Source: Streptomyces sp. Je 1-332
GTDB lineage: Bacteria; Actinomycetota; Actinomycetes; Streptomycetales; Streptomycetaceae
NCBI RefSeq assembly: GCF_040730185.1
Contig: NZ_CP160402.1
Coordinates: 6,944,001 to 7,008,000 of the forward strand
Reading direction: 5' to 3'
DNA length: 64,000 nucleotides
Shown: piece after piece, positions 49,312 to 56,704 of the stretch
Layout of the letters: every line of letters starts with the position of its first letter
How positions within the stretch are numbered: position 1 is the stretch's first letter
The notes under the pieces: generated by a model
Seen by the model: only the letters and a program-made list of their open reading frames with translations
The model's database searches: none
Told to the model about the DNA's origin: nothing
Program-made: the position numbers and the translations under genes

Positions 49312-50268
49312 TCACGCCTTCGCGTACACCACCCACACCTGGCCCTTGGCGAACGGCAGTCGCTCGCCGCCGTCCGCCGTCGTGAACTCCGTGCCGTCCT
49401 GCGGCAACGGCCGCTCCCAGCGCGCCTCGTAGGCACGGCCGTCCCGCAGGACCCGCGCCTTCCCCGAGCCGACGGTCTCGGTGAGCGGCGTGTTGTTGCC
49501 CGAGCGGTCGTGGAAGCGGGACTCGCGCACCTTCACGTACTGCACGACGACGGTCGACGCGGCCAGCGGCCCGCCGTCGGTGGTGCGGGCCCGCTCGCCG
49601 TCCATGGAGACCAGCCAGCGCTCCTGCTGCGCGGACCAGGTGAAGGTGAACCGCGCCGCCGGGAAGCGGACGGTCGCCTCACGTTCCGGGGTGCCGCCCT
49701 TCGGGCGCGGGCCGAAGCGGAAGCCCGTGCTCTCCAGGCCGCCACCGCCCGGATCGGCGTCCAGCGCCTTCGGGCGTACGAAGAGGTTGTGCGGGGCGGC
49801 CTTGTCACCGCCCCGGAAGTAGGCCTCGCCCGGCGCCTTGCCGGGGGACAGCTGCCGTAAGGGAGCCGCCGAGATCAGCGGGAGGAGCTTCGACTGCGCC
49901 CCGGAGAACACGAGAGCCGGATCGTCGAACTGCCGCAGCAGCTCCAGATCCGTCTCCCGCGCGCTGCGCACCGGCCCCACGACCGGCGGCACCCTGCCCG
50001 CGTACACCGCCATCAGGCGGCTCAGCCCCGCCTCGACCTGTTCCGCGTACACGACGTCGGCCGCCTCCAGGCCCGTCTGGGGGCGCGCCGGGCGTACGTT
50101 GTCGATCTTCACGGCGAGTACGCGGCCGCCGTCCGACGGCGGGTTCCCGTCCGTGCCGCCGGTCTTGCTCAGGGTGCAGCCGGGCGCCAGGGCAAGGGCG
50201 GCGACGGCCGCCACCGCCGCCACCGTGGTGCGTCGCTTCCGTGTCCCCGACCCAGTCCGCGTTCCCAT
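49312..50268 (-). CDS. DUF3048 lipoprotein
   Basis: This 318-residue exported lipoprotein has a signal peptide with a lipobox (ALALAPGC, Cys about residue 31). The DUF3048 domain follows (AVKIDNVRPARPQTGLEAADVVYAEQVEAGLSRLMAVY, VGPVRSARETDLELL). The second half has VRFPAARFTFTWSAQQERW and GKARVLRDGRAYEARWERP, the DUF3048 C-terminal module. The function of the YerB/DUF3048 family is unknown. Its stop lies one base from the stop of pcaV on the other strand. Confidence 0.85.
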   Translation of the reverse strand: MGTRTGSGTRKRRTTVAAVAAVAALALAPGCTLSKTGGTDGNPPSDGGRVLAVKIDNVRPARPQTGLEAADVVYAEQVEAGLSRLMAVYAGRVPPVVGPVRSARETDLELLRQFDDPALVFSGAQSKLLPLISAAPLRQLSPGKAPGEAYFRGGDKAAPHNLFVRPKALDADPGGGGLESTGFRFGPRPKGGTPEREATVRFPAARFTFTWSAQQERWLVSMDGERARTTDGGPLAASTVVVQYVKVRESRFHDRSGNNTPLTETVGSGKARVLRDGRAYEARWERPLPQDGTEFTTADGGERLPFAKGQVWVVYAKA

Positions 50269-50309
50269 GCAGGCTTCCTACCCCGTACGCCCCTGCTCTC
50301 CCCCCCCGC

Positions 50310-52103
50310 TCAGCCCAGATCCAGGGCGTTGCGCAGGCCGAGCCGGTAGCGGGTGCGGTCGTGGCGCTTGAGGATCTCGATCGCGGGGGCGCGGAACAGG
50401 GAGGCCACTGTGCAGGGCTCGGAATCCGAACCGACCCTCTCCAGAAGGGCGTTCACTGCCTGGCGTGCGGACGTGTTGGCGCCCTCCATCGTCGCGAGGT
50501 CGATCGGTACGGCCACGTAGTCGCCCGCCAGATAGAGGTTGGGGATCTTCGTAACGGCGGACGGGCGGTTGTGCAGGGTGCCGACCGGGTGGATGAGCAG
50601 CTCGTCCTCGTTGGTCGGGTTCGGCGTCCCGAGGCCGTCGACCCCGGGGTCCAGGAACCACGAGTGCAGCTTGCTGTCGCTCAGGACCACCTTGCCGGTG
50701 TCGTTGAGCGCGGCCTTGAGCTGCGCCCACACCTCCTTGGCGACCTCGTCGCGCGTGCACTGCTTGGCCGTCCTGCCGTAGAGAATCCCCGGCTTGTCCC
50801 ACTCGGAGATGTCCACGGAGAGGCAGTCGACCGCGACGCCGTCCCCGTAGTCGGCGGGGAAGTCACGGTCCGGCCAGTGGCCCGCCTGGGCGATGCCGGT
50901 GAGGGACCAGGGCGAGTCGATGAGGTTGAAGTGGCCCTTCACCACCGGCGGACGCTCCGTCAGATAGAACTGGATGCCTGTCATCCAGTCCGTCTCCAGT
51001 TTGTCGCAGCGTGCCAACTGCGGGTCGGCCGCCTTCAGTTCCGCGCTCCACGTCCTGCGCGCGTGCTCCACCGGCATGGCCTGGACGTACTGATCGGCGG
51101 TGATGTCACGGCGTACGCCGTCGGGGTCCTCGATGACGGCCTTGGTGATGCGGCCGCCCGCGAAGCCCAACTGGCGCACGCTCCAGCCGACCTTGAACTC
51201 CACTCCCAGAGACGTCAGATGGGTCACCCAGGGGTCGATCCACGCCTCGTTCGTCGGCGCGTCGAGCAGCCGGTCCGGTGGGCCGTCCGCGCCCTGGCCG
51301 AGCGCGTTGAAGACGAAGGCCTCGCCGAGTGTGCCGACGGTGCGGGTGCTCGCCTCCTCGGCCTTGGTGGCGACGATGTTGCGGGTGACGCCGATCGCGA
51401 GGATGCGCTGGTAGTCCTTGGACATCTTCGCGGCGCGCACGAACTCCCACCACGGCGTCGACTCCCAGGTGTCGTCCCGGCGTTCGTCGCAGCTGGTGAG
51501 GAAGACCAGGGCCCGGTTCACGAAATACGCGACCTCGTGCGCGGGCAGGTTGAAGGCGGTGTCGAGGAGCGCGGTCAGCGCCCGCGCGATGTCGTCCAGG
51601 CTGAGCCTCTCCGGCTCGCTGCCCGGCCACGGGATCGGCATCCGGATGTCCTCGCGCCCGGTGCGCGCGAACGACATCTCGCGGGGCGCCGCGAGGTTGT
51701 CCCAGACGCCGTTGGCGTTCCCCGGGAAGGGGATGCGGCGCATCGTGTCCGGGAGGTTGTGGTAGATCCCCGGGATGAAGCGGAACCCGTGCTCGCTGGG
51801 CAGCGGCCTGCGGTTGCCCTTCGCGCTGTTCGGTACGTCCATGCTGCGGGCCTTGCCGCCCAGCGCCCTGCGTTCGTAGACGGTGACGGCGAAGCCGCGC
51901 TCGGCCAGCTCGTGCGCGGCGGTCAGGCCCGCGACGCCGCCCCCGAGCACGGCCACAGATGTCTTCGCCGGGTCCGCCCGCGGGGCGCGGTCGTCGGCTG
52001 CCGCCGGCAGCGCCCCCGCTCCCAGCGCCGCCACGCCGCCCGCCGCGGCCGCCCCCGCGACGAACGTCCGTCTCGTGCTGCCCGTAGCGCCCGAAATCCC
52101 CAT
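50310..52103 (-). CDS. Tat-exported FAD-dependent amine-oxidase-fold oxidoreductase
   Basis: This 597-residue flavoprotein starts with a twin-arginine signal (GSTRRTFVAGAAAAGGVAALG). The FAD dinucleotide motif VAVLGGGVAGLTAAHELAERG (about 48-68), VYERRALGGKARS and a C-terminal FAD motif in NLYLAGDYVAVPIDLATMEGANTSARQAVNAL are typical of the phytoene desaturase/hydroxysqualene dehydroxylase group. SEHGFRFIPGIYHNLPDTM is characteristic of a subfamily often annotated as hydroxysqualene dehydroxylase or isorenieratene-type desaturases. The substrate is uncertain; location outside the cytoplasm argues against a simple carotenoid role. It is 41 bp from the DUF3048 gene. Confidence 0.8.
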   Translation of the reverse strand: MGISGATGSTRRTFVAGAAAAGGVAALGAGALPAAADDRAPRADPAKTSVAVLGGGVAGLTAAHELAERGFAVTVYERRALGGKARSMDVPNSAKGNRRPLPSEHGFRFIPGIYHNLPDTMRRIPFPGNANGVWDNLAAPREMSFARTGREDIRMPIPWPGSEPERLSLDDIARALTALLDTAFNLPAHEVAYFVNRALVFLTSCDERRDDTWESTPWWEFVRAAKMSKDYQRILAIGVTRNIVATKAEEASTRTVGTLGEAFVFNALGQGADGPPDRLLDAPTNEAWIDPWVTHLTSLGVEFKVGWSVRQLGFAGGRITKAVIEDPDGVRRDITADQYVQAMPVEHARRTWSAELKAADPQLARCDKLETDWMTGIQFYLTERPPVVKGHFNLIDSPWSLTGIAQAGHWPDRDFPADYGDGVAVDCLSVDISEWDKPGILYGRTAKQCTRDEVAKEVWAQLKAALNDTGKVVLSDSKLHSWFLDPGVDGLGTPNPTNEDELLIHPVGTLHNRPSAVTKIPNLYLAGDYVAVPIDLATMEGANTSARQAVNALLERVGSDSEPCTVASLFRAPAIEILKRHDRTRYRLGLRNALDLG

Positions 52104-52272
52104 GCCCCGGCCCCCTTACCGTAGGTAACTCCCGCATCAGGCGCAGGAGCTTACGGTCGGTGTCCGTGACGGGGAAGCGGCGCGAGGGCGCGGGCGTGAA
52201 CAATGGCGCGATTGTGTTCCCGGCGGGGGTGGAGGCCGGGCGGGCCGGGGCGGAGGGCCGGACGGGGCCGGG

Positions 52273-53334
52273 TCAGCGCAGTACGTCCGCCAGGTCGTAG
52301 CGGACCGGCTCCTCCAGCTGGGCGAACGTGCAGCTGTCCGGGGTGCGGTCCGGCCGCCAGGTGCGGAAGCGCGCGGTGTGCCGGAAGCGCTGCCCGTTCT
52401 CCATGTGGTCGTAGGCCACCTCGCAGACGCTCTCGGGGCGCAGCGGCACCCAGGAGAGGTCCTTCTTGCCCGACCAGCGGCTCGGCGCCCCCGGCATCCG
52501 GGACGTCTCGTGCGCGGCCTCGTCCGCCCAGGCGGCCCAGGGATGGCCGTCGGGCGACTCCATCCGCAGCGGTTCGAGCTCGTCCACCAGCGCCGCGCGG
52601 CGCGCCATGGAGAACGCGGCGCAGACCCCGACGTGCTGCAGGGTGCCCGACTCGTCGTGCAGGCCAAGCAGGAGCGAGCCGACGATGGGGCCGCTCTTGT
52701 GGAAGCGGTAGCCCGCGACCACGCAGTCCGCCGTGCGCTCGTGCTTGATCTTGAACATGAGGCGTTCGTTCTGCCGATAGCGCAGGTCGAGCGGTTTGGC
52801 GATGACGCCGTCCAGGCCCGCGCCCTCGTACTGCTCGAACCACTCCTGGGCCAGCTCCGGGTCCGTGGTGGCGGGCGCGAGGTGGACGGGGGCGCTCACC
52901 CCGTCCAGGGCCTCCGTCAGCCGTGCGCGGCGGTCGGTGAGGGGCGTGTCGAGGAGGGCCTCGTCGTCCAGGGCGAGCAGGTCGAAGGCCACGAAGGAGG
53001 ACGGGGTCCGCTCGGCGAGCGTGCGCACCCGGGACGCGGCGGGGTGGATGCGCTCCGTGAGGGCGTCGAAGTCGAGCCGCCCGTCCCGTGCGATCACGAT
53101 CTCGCCGTCCAGGACGCAGCGCGCGGGCAGGCGCTCCAGCAGGGCCGCGGCCAGCTCCGGGAAATACCGGGTCAGCGGCTTGCCCGTACGGCTGCCGATC
53201 TCCAGATCAGCCCCGTCCCGGAAAACGATCGCACGGAAGCCGTCCCACTTGGCCTCGTACTGCATGCCAGCCGGGATCCTCGCCACGGGTTTGGCGAGCA
53301 TGGGCTTGACGGGGGGCATCACCGGCAGATCCAT
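52273..53334 (-). CDS. ligC: ATP-dependent DNA ligase (LigC type)
   Basis: This 353-residue ligase has the nucleotidyltransferase motif I KWDGFR with the adenylated Lys29, motif III FVAFDLLALD, motif IV LDGVIAKPLD and motif V FKIKHERTADCVVAG. An OB-fold domain (about 215-345) carries the rest of the active site. It is the length of stand-alone actinobacterial LigC, without polymerase or nuclease domains. It is divergent from a LigD-type polymerase gene 73 bp away. In actinobacteria such pairs act with Ku in end joining or gap repair; no Ku gene is in the window. Confidence 0.9.
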   Translation of the reverse strand: MDLPVMPPVKPMLAKPVARIPAGMQYEAKWDGFRAIVFRDGADLEIGSRTGKPLTRYFPELAAALLERLPARCVLDGEIVIARDGRLDFDALTERIHPAASRVRTLAERTPSSFVAFDLLALDDEALLDTPLTDRRARLTEALDGVSAPVHLAPATTDPELAQEWFEQYEGAGLDGVIAKPLDLRYRQNERLMFKIKHERTADCVVAGYRFHKSGPIVGSLLLGLHDESGTLQHVGVCAAFSMARRAALVDELEPLRMESPDGHPWAAWADEAAHETSRMPGAPSRWSGKKDLSWVPLRPESVCEVAYDHMENGQRFRHTARFRTWRPDRTPDSCTFAQLEEPVRYDLADVLR

Positions 53335-53395
53335 GGCTCGATTCTCTGCCCATGTGCCACTTTGTGCCCGGTATGCGCCACTCGTCCGTTGCGCC

Positions 53396-53401
53396 TAGCG
53401 T
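53396..53401 (+). promoter_or_regulatory. -10 box for a leaderless ligD-polymerase transcript
   Basis: TAGCGT ends six bases before the ATG at 53408, and no Shine-Dalgarno sequence is present. This fits a leaderless start. Confidence 0.45.
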
Positions 53402-53407
53402 GGCCGC

Positions 53408-54421
53408 ATGGGTGGTAAAGCGGTCGAGCTCGACGCGGGCGGGCGGACGGTGCGGTTGTCCAGCGCGGACAAGGTCGTCTTTCCGGAGCGGGGCTTCACC
53501 AAGCTGGACGTGGCCCGGTACTTCCTCTCGGTCGGCGACGGGATCGTCCGCGCCCTGCGGGAGCGCCCCACCACGCTCCAGCGCTTCCCGGACGGCGTCA
53601 CCGGCGAGTTCTTCTACCAGAAGCGCGTCCCCAAGAACCACCCCGACTGGATCCCCACGGCCACCATCGCCTTCCCCAGCGGCCGCACGGCCGACGAGAT
53701 GTGCCCGATGGAAGTCGCCGCGGTCATCTGGGCCGCCCAGTTCAACACGCTGACCTTCCACCCCTGGCCGGTACGGCGCGACGACCTCGACCATCCCGAC
53801 GAACTCCGCATCGACCTGGACCCGCAGCCCGGCACGGACTACGCGGACGCGGTGCGCGCGGCGCATGAACTGCGCGCACTGCTGGACGAGTTCGGAGTGA
53901 AGGGCTGGCCCAAGACGTCCGGCGGGCGCGGCCTGCACGTCTTCGTGCCGATCGAACCGCGGTGGGACTTCACCGGGGTGCGCCGGGCCGCGATCGCGGT
54001 CGGGCGCGAGCTGGAGCGCCGGATGCCGGACGCCGTCACGACCGCGTGGTGGAAGGAGGAGCGGGGAGCGAAGATCTTCGTCGACTACAACCAGACCGCC
54101 CGCGACCGCACCATCGCCTCCGCCTACTCCGTGCGCCCCCGGCCGCACGCCCCCGTGTCGGCCCCGCTGCGCTGGGACGAGGTCGACGACGCGGTGCCGG
54201 AGGACTTCGACATCGGCACGATGCCGGGGCGGTTCGCCGAGGTCGGCGACGTGCACGCGGACATGGAGAAGCACGCCTTCTCCCTGGAGTCACTCCTCGA
54301 ACTCGCCGCCCAGGACGAACGGGACCACGGCCTCGGCGACCTGCCCTATCCGCCCGAGTACCCCAAGATGCCGGGCGAACCGAAGCGGGTGCAGCCGAGC
54401 CGGGCCAGGCACGACGACTGA
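53408..54421 (+). CDS. LigD-type polymerase/primase
   Basis: This 337-residue archaeo-eukaryotic primase-fold polymerase corresponds to the Pol domain of LigD. Catalytic acids are in LRIDLDPQPG (Asp136, Asp138), the conserved His is in GGRGLHVFVPI, and the third acid is in KIFVDYNQTARDRTIASAYSVR. It stands alone without ligase or phosphoesterase domains. Such enzymes add nucleotides or ribonucleotides at breaks and short gaps. Divergent from ligC, so the two may act together. Confidence 0.9.
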   Translation: MGGKAVELDAGGRTVRLSSADKVVFPERGFTKLDVARYFLSVGDGIVRALRERPTTLQRFPDGVTGEFFYQKRVPKNHPDWIPTATIAFPSGRTADEMCPMEVAAVIWAAQFNTLTFHPWPVRRDDLDHPDELRIDLDPQPGTDYADAVRAAHELRALLDEFGVKGWPKTSGGRGLHVFVPIEPRWDFTGVRRAAIAVGRELERRMPDAVTTAWWKEERGAKIFVDYNQTARDRTIASAYSVRPRPHAPVSAPLRWDEVDDAVPEDFDIGTMPGRFAEVGDVHADMEKHAFSLESLLELAAQDERDHGLGDLPYPPEYPKMPGEPKRVQPSRARHDD

Positions 54422-54438
54422 CACCACCAGAACGCCGA

Positions 54439-54473
54439 CGGCCCCCGCTCCCCAAGGCGGGGTGCGGGGGCCG
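54439..54473. terminator. Bidirectional terminator hairpin
   Basis: CGGCCCCCGCTCCCC (54439-54453) pairs with GGGGTGCGGGGGCCG (54459-54473) with one mismatch around a 5-base loop. It lies between the convergent ligD-type polymerase gene and the exported cupredoxin-DUF1080 gene. Confidence 0.88.
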
Positions 54474-54496
54474 AAGCGTGATCGGTCAGGCGCTGA

Positions 54497-56704
54497 CTAC
54501 AGCTCCTTGATCCTGATGTCCCGGTAGGAGATCACATCGGTGACCCCGTGCACCTGGAGCCCGACGTAGCCGGACGAGTAACGCCGCCCGTCCGTGCCGG
54601 GGTCGTCGCCACGCGGCGGTGTGAAGACCTGGCCGCCCGTGTTGTCGAACTCGTTGATCAGGACGCCGTTGCGGTAGATCGAGTAGTGCTGGTCCACCAC
54701 CTTGATCTCGTAGTCGTTCCACGTGCCCTTCGGGGTGACCCCGGCGCCGCCGAGCCCCACCCGGTCGAAGCCGTAGATCGACCCCGTCTTGTACATGTCG
54801 CCGTCAGGCCGGTCGAGCATCTGCACCTCGTGCCCGTATTTGATGGCGACCCACTCCGGACGCGACTCCTCCGGGTGGTCGTGGACCTGCGGGAAGCGCA
54901 CGAAGGCGCCGCCGTTGGCGTTGCCGTTGCCCGGCGCGTCGTCACGCCACTGGAGCTTCAGCGAGAAGTCGCCGTACTTGCGCTCCGGGAACCACAGCAT
55001 GCCCATGCCCTCGACGGTGGTGCTGCTGGTGATCGAACCGTCGGGGTTCAGGCCGAACTTGCCGCCGCCGACCTGCTCCCACTTGTTCAAGGACTCCTGG
55101 GTGCCGTCGAAGATCTTGCGGTAGCCCTCGGTCTGGCCCGGCTTGCCGATGCCGGACTGCTTGGCGGCCTTGTTGATCTTGTTGTACTCGCGCTGGTCGA
55201 TCTCACCGGCCTTGAGGAGCTTGTCCGTGACGCTCTTGACGTGCTTCAGGAAGAGCGCGTGGGACGTCCACTCCTTCTCGTCCTCGATCATCTCGTTGAT
55301 GCGGCACCGGTTGTTGGTGACCCGGTTCGGGATGCCGGTGTCGACGGTCCCGACGATGACCGTCAACCGCTCGTCGTACTCGGCGCAGTTGGGGGACGGC
55401 ACGCCGCCGCCCTCGGCGACGGTGAAGGACACGTCCTTCGCCTCCGCCGTGTTGCCCGCCTTGTCGCTCGCGCGATACGCCACCGTGTGCCGGCCCACGC
55501 GGTCGACGACGACCGGGTCGGCGTAGGCGAGGTACGGGCCGCCGTCGAGGGAGTACTCGACCTTGTCGACACCGGAGTCGGCGTCGGTCGCGGCGACCGT
55601 CACCTTCGCCTTGCCGACGTACGCGCCGTCCGAGTTCTTGTCGCCCTCGACCTTCGCGGAGGTCTCCGGCGGCGTCTTGTCCTCGACCGGCGGCGTGACC
55701 ACGGTGAACTCGACGGACTTCTCCGCCGCCTGGTTCCCCGCCTTGTCGGACGCGCGGTAGCGGATCTTGTGCGCGCCCGCCGCGTGGACCATGACCGGCG
55801 CGGTGTACGCCGTCCACTCGCCGCCGTCACCGACCGCGTACTCGATCTTGTTGACGCCGGAGCCGGTGTCGGACGCCGTCACGGTGACGGTCGCCATCCC
55901 GAGGTACTCGCCCTTGTCGTTCTTCTCACCGGTCACCGTCGCCGAGGTCTCCGGTGGCGTCTTGTCGTCGGACGAGGGCGGGACCACCGTGAAGTCGACG
56001 GCCTTCTCCGCCGCCACGTTGCCCGCCTTGTCGCTCGCGCGATAGCGGATCTTGTGGGTGCCGACCTGGTCGACGACCACGGGGGCCGTGTACGGCTGCC
56101 AGGCGCCGTCCGCCCCGACTGCGAACTCGGTCTTGTCGACGCCCGAACCTTCATCGGTCGCCGTCACCGAGACGGTGGCGGAACCGACGTACGCACCATC
56201 GGAGTTGGTCTGCCCCTCGACCTTGGCCGCCGTCTCGGGAGCGGTGGTGTCCTCGCCGCCGCCCTCGGTCACCACGAGGATGCCCTGCATGGACCCGTGA
56301 CCGGGAATCGTGCAGTGGTAGCGGTACCGGCCCGGCGTGAGGGTGACCTCCGCCGTGTGCTTGCCGCCCTGGTCGTCGTTCGGGTTGGCCAGGATGTTCA
56401 GCGGTACGTCGTTGTTGTACTCGGGGTCCGAGACGTCGAACGTCAGCGTGTGCGGCATGCCGGTGTTGTTGCCGGTCGCCTCACTGTTCTCGAAGACGAT
56501 CGTCGTCGGGCCCGCGACCGCCGTGGTGGGCGCGGAGGCGTACTTGTCGATCGCGTTGTCCGCGGTCCAGGTCAGTGTCTGGGCCGCGGCGCGGCCCGGG
56601 TTGTCGGGCTGGCTCGCCGCCGTGGAGGTCAGGCCGAGCACCATCAGGAGCGACGCGAGAAGCGCCGTCCAGAGTCTTCGCTTGTGTACCGCGGGCAACG
56701 TCAT
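54497..56704 (-). CDS. Exported cupredoxin / Ig-like repeat / DUF1080 protein
   Basis: This 735-residue exported protein has a signal peptide (LWTALLASLLMVLGLTSTAAS). Residues ~42-148 form a blue-copper (plastocyanin-like) domain with ligands His85, Cys131, His136 and Met139 in MPHTL and YHCTIPGHGSM. Three OmpL47-like Ig repeats follow (about 153-240, 247-335 and 345-430), each with KTPPETSA and IRYRASDKAGN. A Cys-containing helical region (~440-520) precedes a DUF1080 jelly-roll domain (~525-735; GYRKIFDGTQESLNKWEQ, YGDFSLKLQWRD). DUF1080 members include 3-keto-disaccharide hydrolases. The ATG overlaps the stop of the gene upstream (ATGA). Confidence 0.85.
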   Translation of the reverse strand: MTLPAVHKRRLWTALLASLLMVLGLTSTAASQPDNPGRAAAQTLTWTADNAIDKYASAPTTAVAGPTTIVFENSEATGNNTGMPHTLTFDVSDPEYNNDVPLNILANPNDDQGGKHTAEVTLTPGRYRYHCTIPGHGSMQGILVVTEGGGEDTTAPETAAKVEGQTNSDGAYVGSATVSVTATDEGSGVDKTEFAVGADGAWQPYTAPVVVDQVGTHKIRYRASDKAGNVAAEKAVDFTVVPPSSDDKTPPETSATVTGEKNDKGEYLGMATVTVTASDTGSGVNKIEYAVGDGGEWTAYTAPVMVHAAGAHKIRYRASDKAGNQAAEKSVEFTVVTPPVEDKTPPETSAKVEGDKNSDGAYVGKAKVTVAATDADSGVDKVEYSLDGGPYLAYADPVVVDRVGRHTVAYRASDKAGNTAEAKDVSFTVAEGGGVPSPNCAEYDERLTVIVGTVDTGIPNRVTNNRCRINEMIEDEKEWTSHALFLKHVKSVTDKLLKAGEIDQREYNKINKAAKQSGIGKPGQTEGYRKIFDGTQESLNKWEQVGGGKFGLNPDGSITSSTTVEGMGMLWFPERKYGDFSLKLQWRDDAPGNGNANGGAFVRFPQVHDHPEESRPEWVAIKYGHEVQMLDRPDGDMYKTGSIYGFDRVGLGGAGVTPKGTWNDYEIKVVDQHYSIYRNGVLINEFDNTGGQVFTPPRGDDPGTDGRRYSSGYVGLQVHGVTDVISYRDIRIKEL

